NCBI RefSeq assembly: GCF_000308875.1
Contig: NZ_BAGL01000013.1
Location: forward strand, 62,001-126,000
Direction of reading: 5' to 3'
Source of the DNA: Nocardia transvalensis NBRC 15921
GTDB taxonomy: Bacteria > Actinomycetota > Actinomycetes > Mycobacteriales > Mycobacteriaceae
DNA length: 64,000 bases
How positions within the stretch are numbered: the stretch's first letter is position 1; every line of letters begins with the position of its first letter. The position numbers were made by a program, and so were the translations under genes. The notes under the pieces were generated by a model that was given only the letters and a program-made list of their open reading frames with translations, was not told where the DNA came from and did no database searches. Below are positions 55,369-63,760 of this stretch, piece by piece.

Positions 55369-58300
55369 CCGTCGAGATCCGCGACGTCGTCGCGCTGTCC
55401 CCGCTGCAGCGCGGGCTGTATTCGGTGAGTTCACTTGCGCGCGAGGGTGATCCGTATCTGGTCACCTTCGCGGTGCGGGTCGACGGCCTCGCCGATCTGC
55501 CCGCGCTGCGGCGCGCGTTCGACGAACTGCTCGACCGCTACCCGCATCTCGGGGCCTCGGTGCTGGCCGAGGACGTGCCGCATCCGGTGCTCGTGATCAC
55601 CTCCGCCGGCCGAATCGGCTGGCGGGAGGTCGATCTGCGCACGGCGGACGATCCCGAGGCGGCGGCGCGGCAGCTGTACTGGGACGAGGCGCGACGTCCG
55701 CTGGATCTCGACATCGGCCCGCTGTTCCGGGTCGTGGCGGCGCGGGTCGGTGACGCCGACTACGAATTGGTCTGCACCGCACACCATATCGTCGTGGACG
55801 GCTGGTCCATCCCGCTGCTGTTCTCCGATCTGATCGCGTTGCACGCCGGTGGCGGCGCCGCGCTGCCGCCCGCACCGCCGCTGCGCGAACACGCGGCCTG
55901 GTTGGCGACCCGCGACACCGCGGAGTCGGGGCGGGCTTGGGCGTCGGCGCTGGACGGCCTCGCCCCGATGCCGATGATCGGGCCGCCGGCCCCACCCGAG
56001 GTGGAGCTGCCGGTCGTCGGCGAGGCCCGCGTGGACGCGGCCGCCACCGGCGCGCTGCTCGCCTGGGCGCGCGGGCGCGGGCTGACGCTCAACACCCTGC
56101 TCCAAATGTCCTGGGCGCGTATTCTTTCCGGGCTCACCGGGCGCGACGACGTGGTCTTCGGGCAGACCACCTCGGGCCGGGACGCGTCGCTGCCCAATGC
56201 CGAACGGCTCGTCGGCGCGCTCGTCACCACCATCCCGGTCCGCGTCCGGATGGACGACCGCGATCCGGGCGAGATCGGCGCCCGGCTGCAACGCGAGGTA
56301 GCCCGGTTGCGCGCCCACGAGTACCTCGGCATCGCCGAGATCACCCGCCACGCGGGTGCGGGCCAGCTCTTCGACACCCTCCTGGTCTTCGAGAACTCGC
56401 CCGTCGGCGACGTCACCGCCGGCATGCCCATGGGCGGCGGCGCCACCATGACCCCCCGCCGCGTCGACTCCCCGAGCCACTACCCCCTCGCGATCGTCCC
56501 GGTCCTCGAGAACGGCACCCTCATCTGCCGCGTCGAAACCCGCCCGGACGTCGAAACCACCTTCGCCCCCACCCGCATGGCCCGCCGAGTCCTCACCGTC
56601 GCCCAGCGCCTCACCGAAACCGATCGAGCCTCCGCCACCGACGTCCTGCTGGACGACGAGCCCCCGGCCCTGACCGCCACCGACCCCTCCGCCGCCGCAC
56701 CGGCCGATTCTTCCGCCGCCGCATCCCCATTTTTCCGGCATGCTTTTGGCCGGAATCCCCAGTTGCCAGCGGTGGATCCCGGCCAAAAGCGTGCCGGGAA
56801 GAGGGTGCCTGGTGCCGGGAAGACGGTGGCTGGTGCCGGGAAGACGGTGGCTGGTGCCGGGAAGACGGTGGCTGGTGCCGGGAGCGTGGGACTGGGTGTT
56901 CCGGGGAAGTTGCTGGATGCTGCTGGGAGTGCTGCCGGGCGGACGGCTGTGGTCGATGCGGTGGGGGAGCACTCCTTCGAGGAGTTTGCCTCCGCTGTAA
57001 GGGCTTTGGCGGAGGGGCTGCGGGCAGCGGGCATAGGGCCCGGCGATTCCGTCGCGGTCATGTTGCCTCGGGATCGGCGAGTTCTGCACGCGCCCTTCGC
57101 TATCGGGTACGCGGGCGGTACGTGCGTGCATCTGGATCCTGCGACGCCCGCGGATCGTGTCGCCTATATTCTCGAAACCTCCGGTGCGCGAATCATCTTG
57201 GCGGACGCGGCGCGGGCCGATGTGATCGCTGAGGTTCGTGCGTCCGGGATCGATTGCCTGCACGGCGTACCCGACAACGACGGCCGCCTGCGGTTCGCGT
57301 CGCCGGAGGGGGCCTCTCCGGAGGAAATCCACGACACCGGCCCATTCTCCGGCAACGGCACCACCACTTTTCCGGCACGCTTTCGGCCGGAATCCACAAC
57401 TGGGGACGCTCCCTTCTATGTCGTGTTCACCTCCGGCACCACCGGTCGCCCGAAAGGCGTTGCCGTATCGCATGGTTCGCTGCTCAATCACTGGGCGAAC
57501 CACGAGCGCCGGATCTTCGCACCCACGACGGCGAAGACGGGGCGGCAGCTGCGGATCGGTCACGGCTGGTCGACCGGGTTCGATGCCGCGTGGCAGCCGA
57601 CCGTCGCCCTGCTGAGCGGGCATACGGTGGTGCTGCTCGGCGACGAGGTGCGCACCGATGCCGAGCGCATCGTGGCCGCGATCGACGACTTCGGTATCGA
57701 TATCTTCGACACCTCGCCGTCGATGCTGAATCGGCTGATCGCCGCGGGGTTGTTCCGGACGCGCGACGGGCGGGAGCACTGCCCGCTGGCGGTGCTGGCG
57801 CTCGGCGGCGAGGCGATCAGCCCCGATACCTGGCGGCGCCTGCGGGGCCTGCCGGAGACTCGGGTGATCAACTTCTACGGTCCCACCGAGACCACGGTGG
57901 AAGCGCTGATGGCGGACGTGCACGAGCACGCCGCGCCGACCATCGGACGCCCCTTCGACGGGATGACCGCCGAGGTGCTGGACCATCGGCTGCGTCCGGT
58001 CCCGGTCGGCGGTACGGGTGAGCTGTATCTGTCCGGACCGCAGCTGGCGCAGGGATACCTGGGCAGGCCCGGGACCACCGCCGCGGCCTTCGTCGCCGGA
58101 TCGCACGGAAGGCGTTACCGCACCGGCGATCTGGTGCGGCGCGCCGCGGACGGCACCGTCGCGTACGAGGGGCGCATCGACAGCCAGGTGAAGATCAACG
58201 GGTACCGGGTCGAGCCCGACGAGGTCACCGTCGTCCTGCGGGAGCTGACGGGCATCCGGCACGCCGCGGCACTGGCGTTCACCGAGAACGGCCGAACTCG

Positions 58301-60047
58301 CCTGGGCGCCTTGGTCGTCGGCACACCATCGGCAGGGCACATTCGCTCGGCCCTGGCCCGGCGGTTGCCGCAGTTCATGGTGCCGACCCGCATCGTGCAC
58401 GTCGAGCAGATCCCGCTGAACCGCAACGACAAACTGGATGTGCACGCCGCCGCGGCCCTGCTGGCCCGCCCGTCCGGAACGACGGCCGCCGCACAGCCGG
58501 GGACCGACACCGAGCGCACGCTGCTCGCGGTGATCACCGCGATGTCCACCGCGCCGGACGGTACGCAGCCTCGCGTCGGAATCCTCGACAGCCTGCTCGA
58601 TCTGGGCATCGACAGCATCGGCGTCATCGATCTCGTGTCCCGTCTGCGGGGCGCGGGTTTCAAGGTCTCGGCACGAAATGTGCTGGCCGCCGCCGATCTG
58701 CGCGACCTCGCCCACCGCCTGGACCACCCGGACGCTCTCGACGAACCTCTCGCCGAGGTCATTCCGGCGGGAACGGTTCTGCCGCTCACGGACTTGGCCA
58801 ACGAGATCCTCGCCAACGGCGACTACCGCTATCTCGCACAGTCCCAGGTGATCTCGCTCCCCGCCGAGGTCTCGGTGGACGAGATCCTCGCGCGGCTCGA
58901 GGCCCTCGCCACCGCACACCCGACCCTGCGTTCCCGCCTGCACACCGAAGGCACACCGGTCCTGGTCGTCGGCGAAACCTCCAGCGCCGCCGAACTCCTC
59001 TCGATCGCCGCCGAATCACAGGACCCCACAGCCGCTGTGGCGGCCACCGTGGAACGCCTGGACCCCGAAGCGGGCCGCATGGTCGCCGCGACCATCCTGG
59101 AGGGCCCACCCCGCCGCCTACTGCTCTCGATCCACCACCTGGCGGTCGACGTCGTCTCCTGGCTCATCCTCATGGACGACCTGCGCCGCTTGGAGCAGGG
59201 GGAAGTCCCGCTGAACGAGGTTTGCGACACCTCGCCGAACCAGGCGCACGACCCTTCTCCGAACGACACGCCCGACCCTTCTTTTTTCCGGCACGCTTTT
59301 GGCCGGAAACCACCGTCGCAGGTGGGGGATCCCGGCCAAAAGCATGCCGGGAAAACGAAGATTGTCGGCACGGCGCTCGGCGGAAGACTGACGAATCCCG
59401 CGACCGACAAGGCGGGTAAGGCTATTCAGCGTGTGGTCGAACTCAACCCTGCCCGCACCGCACAGTTGCTGAGTGGCTGTGCGAATGCCGGTGTGCCGCT
59501 GGAGGACGCGTTGTTGGTGGCGTGTGCGTTCACCGTGGCCGATACCGCGGACTCGGCGGGCTACATCGCGGTGACGCGTGAATCGCACGGGCGCGCACCG
59601 GATAACGATACGCGGCGCGTCGGCTGGTTCACCGTGGAGGAAACGGTGCTGGTGCCGGCCGATGCCGAGGGCTGGACGCCGGAGTCGGGCCGGCCGCCGC
59701 TGGCCGGCCGCACCCTGGCCGCTCGCGGCCAGATCCGGCTCAATCACCTGGGCCGATTCGATGTGCTGCAGTTCGGTTCCGGGCCGTGGACGCCGGTCCC
59801 GCTGGCGGATTTCACCTCGGAATTCGGCGTGACCGGACATCCGGATCTCCCGCTGCGATTCACCCTCGACGTGAATACCGCGGTGGTGTCCCGGGATTCG
59901 CGGCCCGTGCTGGTCGCGCAGTTCGACGTCAACTCGGCGGTACTGGACGAGGCCGAGGTACAGGCCCGCACCGACCGGTGGCTGGCCGCAGTGTCGATGT
60001 TCACCGCGGGTGGGCAGCAGAGCAGGGAGGGAAACCATGACGGCTGA
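55365..60047 (+). CDS. Siderophore NRPS, C-A-PCP-E, with three repeat-derived inserts
   Basis: 1560 residues from GTG 55365, which overlaps the previous stop by four bases. Condensation domain: ALSPLQRGLYSVS and intact HHIVVDGWS (residues 140-148). Insert 1 (residues about 456-503) lies in the C-A linker. Adenylation domain about 505-1010 with core FTSGTTGRPKG; insert 2 (about 668-677) lies just before that core. Carrier: LGIDSIGVIDL near 1080. Epimerisation domain from about 1125 with intact HHLAVDVVSW (1257-1266); insert 3 (about 1307-1330) follows the motif. Pocket residues by eye: D-A-Q-D-L-L-F-V-E. It should add a D-configured residue. No thioesterase or reductase follows. The inserts keep the frame and come from the dispersed palindromic repeat. 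It overlaps the next gene by 11 bases. Confidence 0.93.
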   Translation: MTVEIRDVVALSPLQRGLYSVSSLAREGDPYLVTFAVRVDGLADLPALRRAFDELLDRYPHLGASVLAEDVPHPVLVITSAGRIGWREVDLRTADDPEAAARQLYWDEARRPLDLDIGPLFRVVAARVGDADYELVCTAHHIVVDGWSIPLLFSDLIALHAGGGAALPPAPPLREHAAWLATRDTAESGRAWASALDGLAPMPMIGPPAPPEVELPVVGEARVDAAATGALLAWARGRGLTLNTLLQMSWARILSGLTGRDDVVFGQTTSGRDASLPNAERLVGALVTTIPVRVRMDDRDPGEIGARLQREVARLRAHEYLGIAEITRHAGAGQLFDTLLVFENSPVGDVTAGMPMGGGATMTPRRVDSPSHYPLAIVPVLENGTLICRVETRPDVETTFAPTRMARRVLTVAQRLTETDRASATDVLLDDEPPALTATDPSAAAPADSSAAASPFFRHAFGRNPQLPAVDPGQKRAGKRVPGAGKTVAGAGKTVAGAGKTVAGAGSVGLGVPGKLLDAAGSAAGRTAVVDAVGEHSFEEFASAVRALAEGLRAAGIGPGDSVAVMLPRDRRVLHAPFAIGYAGGTCVHLDPATPADRVAYILETSGARIILADAARADVIAEVRASGIDCLHGVPDNDGRLRFASPEGASPEEIHDTGPFSGNGTTTFPARFRPESTTGDAPFYVVFTSGTTGRPKGVAVSHGSLLNHWANHERRIFAPTTAKTGRQLRIGHGWSTGFDAAWQPTVALLSGHTVVLLGDEVRTDAERIVAAIDDFGIDIFDTSPSMLNRLIAAGLFRTRDGREHCPLAVLALGGEAISPDTWRRLRGLPETRVINFYGPTETTVEALMADVHEHAAPTIGRPFDGMTAEVLDHRLRPVPVGGTGELYLSGPQLAQGYLGRPGTTAAAFVAGSHGRRYRTGDLVRRAADGTVAYEGRIDSQVKINGYRVEPDEVTVVLRELTGIRHAAALAFTENGRTRLGALVVGTPSAGHIRSALARRLPQFMVPTRIVHVEQIPLNRNDKLDVHAAAALLARPSGTTAAAQPGTDTERTLLAVITAMSTAPDGTQPRVGILDSLLDLGIDSIGVIDLVSRLRGAGFKVSARNVLAAADLRDLAHRLDHPDALDEPLAEVIPAGTVLPLTDLANEILANGDYRYLAQSQVISLPAEVSVDEILARLEALATAHPTLRSRLHTEGTPVLVVGETSSAAELLSIAAESQDPTAAVAATVERLDPEAGRMVAATILEGPPRRLLLSIHHLAVDVVSWLILMDDLRRLEQGEVPLNEVCDTSPNQAHDPSPNDTPDPSFFRHAFGRKPPSQVGDPGQKHAGKTKIVGTALGGRLTNPATDKAGKAIQRVVELNPARTAQLLSGCANAGVPLEDALLVACAFTVADTADSAGYIAVTRESHGRAPDNDTRRVGWFTVEETVLVPADAEGWTPESGRPPLAGRTLAARGQIRLNHLGRFDVLQFGSGPWTPVPLADFTSEFGVTGHPDLPLRFTLDVNTAVVSRDSRPVLVAQFDVNSAVLDEAEVQARTDRWLAAVSMFTAGGQQSREGNHDG
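56730..56874. repeat. Palindromic element, copy E, inside the NRPS gene
   Basis: Inverted units at 56730-56756 and 56775-56800, then four 21-bp tandem units (56791-56874, GTGCCGGGAAGACGGTGGCT). It is translated as PFFRHAFGRNP, DPGQKRAGK and the heptapeptide repeat GAGKTVA. Confidence 0.95.
57368..57393. repeat. Palindromic element, copy F, inside the NRPS gene
   Basis: A single unit (core CCGGCACGCTTTCGGCCGGA) translated as TFPARFRPES, in a reading frame different from copies E and G. It lies about 45 bases before the adenylation core motif. Confidence 0.9.
59283..59354. repeat. Palindromic element, copy G, inside the NRPS gene
   Basis: Inverted units at 59283-59308 and 59328-59354 around a 19-base loop, translated as FFRHAFGRK and DPGQKHAGK, the same frame as copy E. 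It falls in the epimerisation domain about 145 bases after the HHLAVDVVSW motif. Confidence 0.95.
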
Positions 60048-61899
60048 GACCGTCGAACAGGCCGCGCCGGAGACGGAGGCGCCGATACCCGCGCCGGACA
60101 AGGTGGCGCTGAAACAGCAGAAGAAGGCCGACGGCGTCGCCCGCAAGAAGATCCTGGCGCCCGTGAACGGTGCGCTGGCCCTCGCGAGCCTGGTGATCGT
60201 GATCGCCTCGGTCTGCTCCGTCGTGCCGTTCATCCTGATCGTCGAGGCATGCCGCGAACTACTGTCCGCACCGGTCGATACGGATCGCGTGTGGTGGCTG
60301 GTGATCAGCGCGGTCGTCGTGCTGATCGTGCGCGGCCTGCTCGAGGCCGGGGCCCTGGTCCGGACGCACCTGCTCGACGCGAGCTTCCAGCACACCCTGC
60401 GGCAGCAACTGGCCGCCAAGCTGACCCGGGTGCCGCTGGGCTGGTTCACCGACCGCAGTTCGGGCGAGGTCAAGAGGTTCCTGCAGGACGACGTCGAGGC
60501 GCTGCACTATCTGATCGCGCACGCGCGGCTCGACTTCGTCGGCGCGGTGACCGTCCAAGTGGTCGCGCTCGTCTACCTTTTCACCGTCGACTGGCGGCTC
60601 ACCCTGGTATTGCTGATTCCGCTGTTCCTCTACACGCGGGCGCTGGCCGCCATGATGGGCGAGGGGCATCGCGAGCGTTTCGCCGTCTTCGCGGGCGCCG
60701 AACGCAAGATCGAGGAGTCGACGATCGAATTCGTCGACGGCATCCAGGTGGTCCGCGCGTTCGGACAGGCCCGCAAGGCGCACAACACCTTCCAGGACGC
60801 GGTCGACAAGACGGCCGCGGGCCTGCTGGCGTGGAAGACCCCGATGACCCGGTTGCAGGCCGCCGCCGAGATCCTGCTGACCCCGCTGTTCATGATGCTG
60901 GTCGTGGTGGTGGCCGGGCTCGGATTCGTCGGGCTGGACTGGATCGAACCGGTCGACATCCTCCCGTTCCTGCTGGTCGGCATCGGGCTGGGCAGCGCAC
61001 TGCTCGGCATCGGGTACAACGGGCAGGCGCTGCGCGAGGGCGCGGCGGCGGCGCTGCGGTTGCACGAATTGCAGCAGACGCCGGAACTGGTCGCCCCCAC
61101 CAGCGGCGGCTCGGGGCTCGACGCGGACACCAAGGCCGGGCTGCCGGTGCGGTTCGAGGACGTCAGCTTCGGCTACCGCAAGGACCGCACCGTCCTGCGC
61201 GACATCGATATCGAGCTGGCGCCGGGCACCATCACGGCACTCGTCGGACCCAGCGGTTCCGGCAAGTCGACGCTGGCCCGCCTGCTGCCGCGCTTCTACG
61301 ACGTGACCGCGGGACGGATCACCATCGGCGGCAAGGACCTTCGCGAGTTCTCCACCGAAGAGCTGTACCGCACAGTCGGATTCGTGCTCCAGGACGTGCA
61401 GATGATTCGCGGCACCATCCGCGAGAACATCCTGCTGGCCCGCCCCGACGCCGACGAGGCGACCGTCGAGCGGGCCGCCCGCGCGGCGCAGATCCACGAA
61501 CGCATCGTGGCCTTGCCACGCGGCTACGACTCCGAGATCGGCGTCGACGCCATCCTTTCCGGAGGCGAGGCGCAGCGGCTGTCCATCGCGCGCACCCTGC
61601 TGGCCGACACCCCGGTGCTGGTCCTCGACGAGGCCACCGCCTTCGCCGACCCCGAATCCGAGGCTGCGGTGCAGGACGCGCTCGCGGTGCTGGTCGCCGA
61701 CCGGACGGTGCTCGTCATCGCGCACCGGCTGCACACCATCACCGGCGTCGACCGGATCCTGGTGCTGGAGAACGGAATCGTGGTCGAGAACGGCGACCAC
61801 CCGACACTGGTCCGGGCGGGCGGGCTCTATCAGCGGCTGTTCGAGACGAACGAAGCCTCCATGAACGAGATCCAGCTCGTGGAAGGGGAGACCCGATGA
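60037..61899 (+). CDS. ABC half-transporter, IrtA-like siderophore transporter
   Basis: 620 residues: a basic N terminus, six membrane helices (about 45-330), then an ATPase domain. Walker A is GPSGSGKSTLA, the signature is variant (LSGGEAQRLSIARTLL), and Walker B is VLVLDEATAFADPESE, as in IrtA and YbtP/Q-type importers with exporter fold. Unlike mycobacterial IrtA it has no FAD-containing siderophore-reductase domain at the N terminus, so iron release must be done by another protein. It should pair with the next protein and import the ferric siderophore; export cannot be excluded. ATG 60037 follows GGAGGG and overlaps the NRPS end by 11 bases; it overlaps the next gene by four. Confidence 0.9.
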   Translation: MTAETVEQAAPETEAPIPAPDKVALKQQKKADGVARKKILAPVNGALALASLVIVIASVCSVVPFILIVEACRELLSAPVDTDRVWWLVISAVVVLIVRGLLEAGALVRTHLLDASFQHTLRQQLAAKLTRVPLGWFTDRSSGEVKRFLQDDVEALHYLIAHARLDFVGAVTVQVVALVYLFTVDWRLTLVLLIPLFLYTRALAAMMGEGHRERFAVFAGAERKIEESTIEFVDGIQVVRAFGQARKAHNTFQDAVDKTAAGLLAWKTPMTRLQAAAEILLTPLFMMLVVVVAGLGFVGLDWIEPVDILPFLLVGIGLGSALLGIGYNGQALREGAAAALRLHELQQTPELVAPTSGGSGLDADTKAGLPVRFEDVSFGYRKDRTVLRDIDIELAPGTITALVGPSGSGKSTLARLLPRFYDVTAGRITIGGKDLREFSTEELYRTVGFVLQDVQMIRGTIRENILLARPDADEATVERAARAAQIHERIVALPRGYDSEIGVDAILSGGEAQRLSIARTLLADTPVLVLDEATAFADPESEAAVQDALAVLVADRTVLVIAHRLHTITGVDRILVLENGIVVENGDHPTLVRAGGLYQRLFETNEASMNEIQLVEGETR

Positions 61900-63629
61900 T
61901 CATCACCAAGGTCTTCGCACTCGTCCCGTCCGAGTTGCGCCGTCACATTCCCCGGTACCTGGGCTTGATCGGCGGCCTGTCGCTCGCGCAGATCGCGGGC
62001 TACCTGCTGCTGATCCCGGTGCTCGAGGCGCTGTTCGACGGCGACCTGGGCAGCGCGTGGCGGTGGGCGGCGTGGATGGCGGTCGCCGTGGCGGCGGCTT
62101 CGGCGCTGTCCTACCTGGTGACGATGACCGGTCTGCGCATCGGTGTCGGCATGCTGCGCGGCGTGCAGACCCGGCTCGGCGATCACCTGAGCAGCCTGCC
62201 GCTGGGCTGGTTCGCGACCGCCAACGCCGGATCCATCTCGAAGATCATCGTGGGCGGGGTGCGCGAGATCATCAGCGTCGTCTCGTATCTGGTGGCGCCG
62301 GTGGTGACCGCGGTGGTCGTGCCGGTGGGCGTCGCCGTCGGCGTCGCGTTCATCGACTGGCGGATCGCGCTGACCATGCTGATCAGCCTGCCGGTGCTGC
62401 TGGCGGTGAGCACCTGGGCCAACCGGAGCTTCTCGAGTTCCGACCAGCGGATGCACGAGGCGGCGGCCGAATCCAATGCGCGCGTGGTCGAATTCGCCCA
62501 GGCGCAGCCGGTGCTGCGGGCCTTCGGCGCGGTCGGCGACGGCAATCGGAAGCTGTCGGAGGCGTTGCGCGAGCAGCAGCGCGCCTCGACCAAGATGCTG
62601 TTCGCGAGCGTTCCCGGCCTGATGGTCTTCGCCCTGTGCGTGCAGATCGTCTTCCTGATCCTGGTGTCGGTGATCGTCGCCCGCGGGACCGGCGGCGACC
62701 TGGCCGTGCCGGCCGCCATCGCGCTGATCGCGGTGAGCGCCCGCTTCATCGAGCCGATCAACCGGGCCGCGCAGCTGACCAACGCCCTGCGCAGCGCGGC
62801 GGCGGCCGCCGATCGCATCCTCGAGTTCCTGGCCGTGCGCGATCTGGGGGAGGCCGTCGAGGCGGTCGAGCCGGGCGCGCCGGAGATCGTGTTCACCGAT
62901 GTCGATTTCGGTTACCGCGACGGCGAGAAGGTCATCGACGGTGCGACGTTCACCGTGCCGAGCGGCACCACGACCGCGATCGTGGGCCCGTCCGGCAGCG
63001 GTAAGACGACCCTGCTGCGGCTGGCGTCACGCTTCTACGACGTCGACTCGGGCGGAATCACCGTGGGCGGGCACGACGTTCGCAAGCAGCCCTCGGAAAC
63101 GCTGCTGCGGCAGGTGTCGCTGGTCTTCCAGGACGTGTACCTGTTCAACCGGACGATCGAGGAGAACATCCGCATCGGCCGCCCGGACGCGACGGCCGAG
63201 GAGGTGCGCCGCGCCGGCGAGATGGCCCGCGTGGACGAGATCGTCGAGCGCCTGCCCGACGGCTGGGACTCCGCGGTCGGCGAGGGCGGCGCCGCCCTGT
63301 CCGGCGGTGAGCGCCAGCGTGTTTCGATCGCCCGCGCCCTGCTCAAGGACGCCCCGATCGTCCTGCTGGACGAGGCGACCAGCGCCCTGGACCCGCACAG
63401 CGAGGCCGTCGTGGTCCGCGGCATCCACGAACTCACCCAGGGCAAAACCGTTGTGGTGGTGGCCCATCGCCTCGCCACCATCCAGCACGCCGACCAGATC
63501 CTGTTCGTCGACGCGGGCAAGATCGTCGAAAGCGGCACGCACAGAGAACTTCTCGACCGCGGCGGCCGCTACGCCGAGTTCTGGAGTGAACGCTCGCGCG
63601 CGACAGGGTGGCATTTGGCTCCGGCCTGA
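61896..63629 (+). CDS. ABC half-transporter, IrtB-like siderophore transporter
   Basis: 577 residues: six membrane helices (about 15-310) and an ATPase domain with Walker A GPSGSGKTTLL, a canonical signature (LSGGERQRVSIARALL) and Walker B IVLLDEATSALDPHSE. The final segment FWSERSRATGWHL resembles the IrtB tail. It forms a heterodimer with the protein above, overlapped by four bases. The pair lies at the end of the iron-regulated operon that starts at IdeR box 3. The 3' end is followed by a large inverted repeat of the dispersed family, likely its terminator. Confidence 0.9.
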   Translation: MIITKVFALVPSELRRHIPRYLGLIGGLSLAQIAGYLLLIPVLEALFDGDLGSAWRWAAWMAVAVAAASALSYLVTMTGLRIGVGMLRGVQTRLGDHLSSLPLGWFATANAGSISKIIVGGVREIISVVSYLVAPVVTAVVVPVGVAVGVAFIDWRIALTMLISLPVLLAVSTWANRSFSSSDQRMHEAAAESNARVVEFAQAQPVLRAFGAVGDGNRKLSEALREQQRASTKMLFASVPGLMVFALCVQIVFLILVSVIVARGTGGDLAVPAAIALIAVSARFIEPINRAAQLTNALRSAAAAADRILEFLAVRDLGEAVEAVEPGAPEIVFTDVDFGYRDGEKVIDGATFTVPSGTTTAIVGPSGSGKTTLLRLASRFYDVDSGGITVGGHDVRKQPSETLLRQVSLVFQDVYLFNRTIEENIRIGRPDATAEEVRRAGEMARVDEIVERLPDGWDSAVGEGGAALSGGERQRVSIARALLKDAPIVLLDEATSALDPHSEAVVVRGIHELTQGKTVVVVAHRLATIQHADQILFVDAGKIVESGTHRELLDRGGRYAEFWSERSRATGWHLAPA

Positions 63630-63671
63630 GCCACACGAGTACCGGGCATAGCCAACGACCCAAGACACGTA

Positions 63672-63750
63672 ACCCGTTTTCCGGCATGCTCTTGGCCGGA
63701 ATCCACTGTGGCGAGGTGGATTCCGGCCTAAAGCGTGCCGGAAAACGGGT
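63672..63750. repeat. Palindromic element, copy H, likely bidirectional terminator
   Basis: Two 35-base arms (from 63672 and ending 63750) pair with only about three mismatches around a nine-base loop. The central parts are the family units (63677-63702, 63719-63746). It separates the convergent irtB-like and TetR genes. Confidence 0.9.
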
Positions 63751-63760
63751 GGTTGGGTGG

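Noticed and set aside
56800-56874. GAGKT repeats read as P-loop nucleotide-binding motifs
   Set aside because: They come from a 21-bp tandem array of the palindromic element, are not in a P-loop fold context, and the flanking domains are C and A domains.
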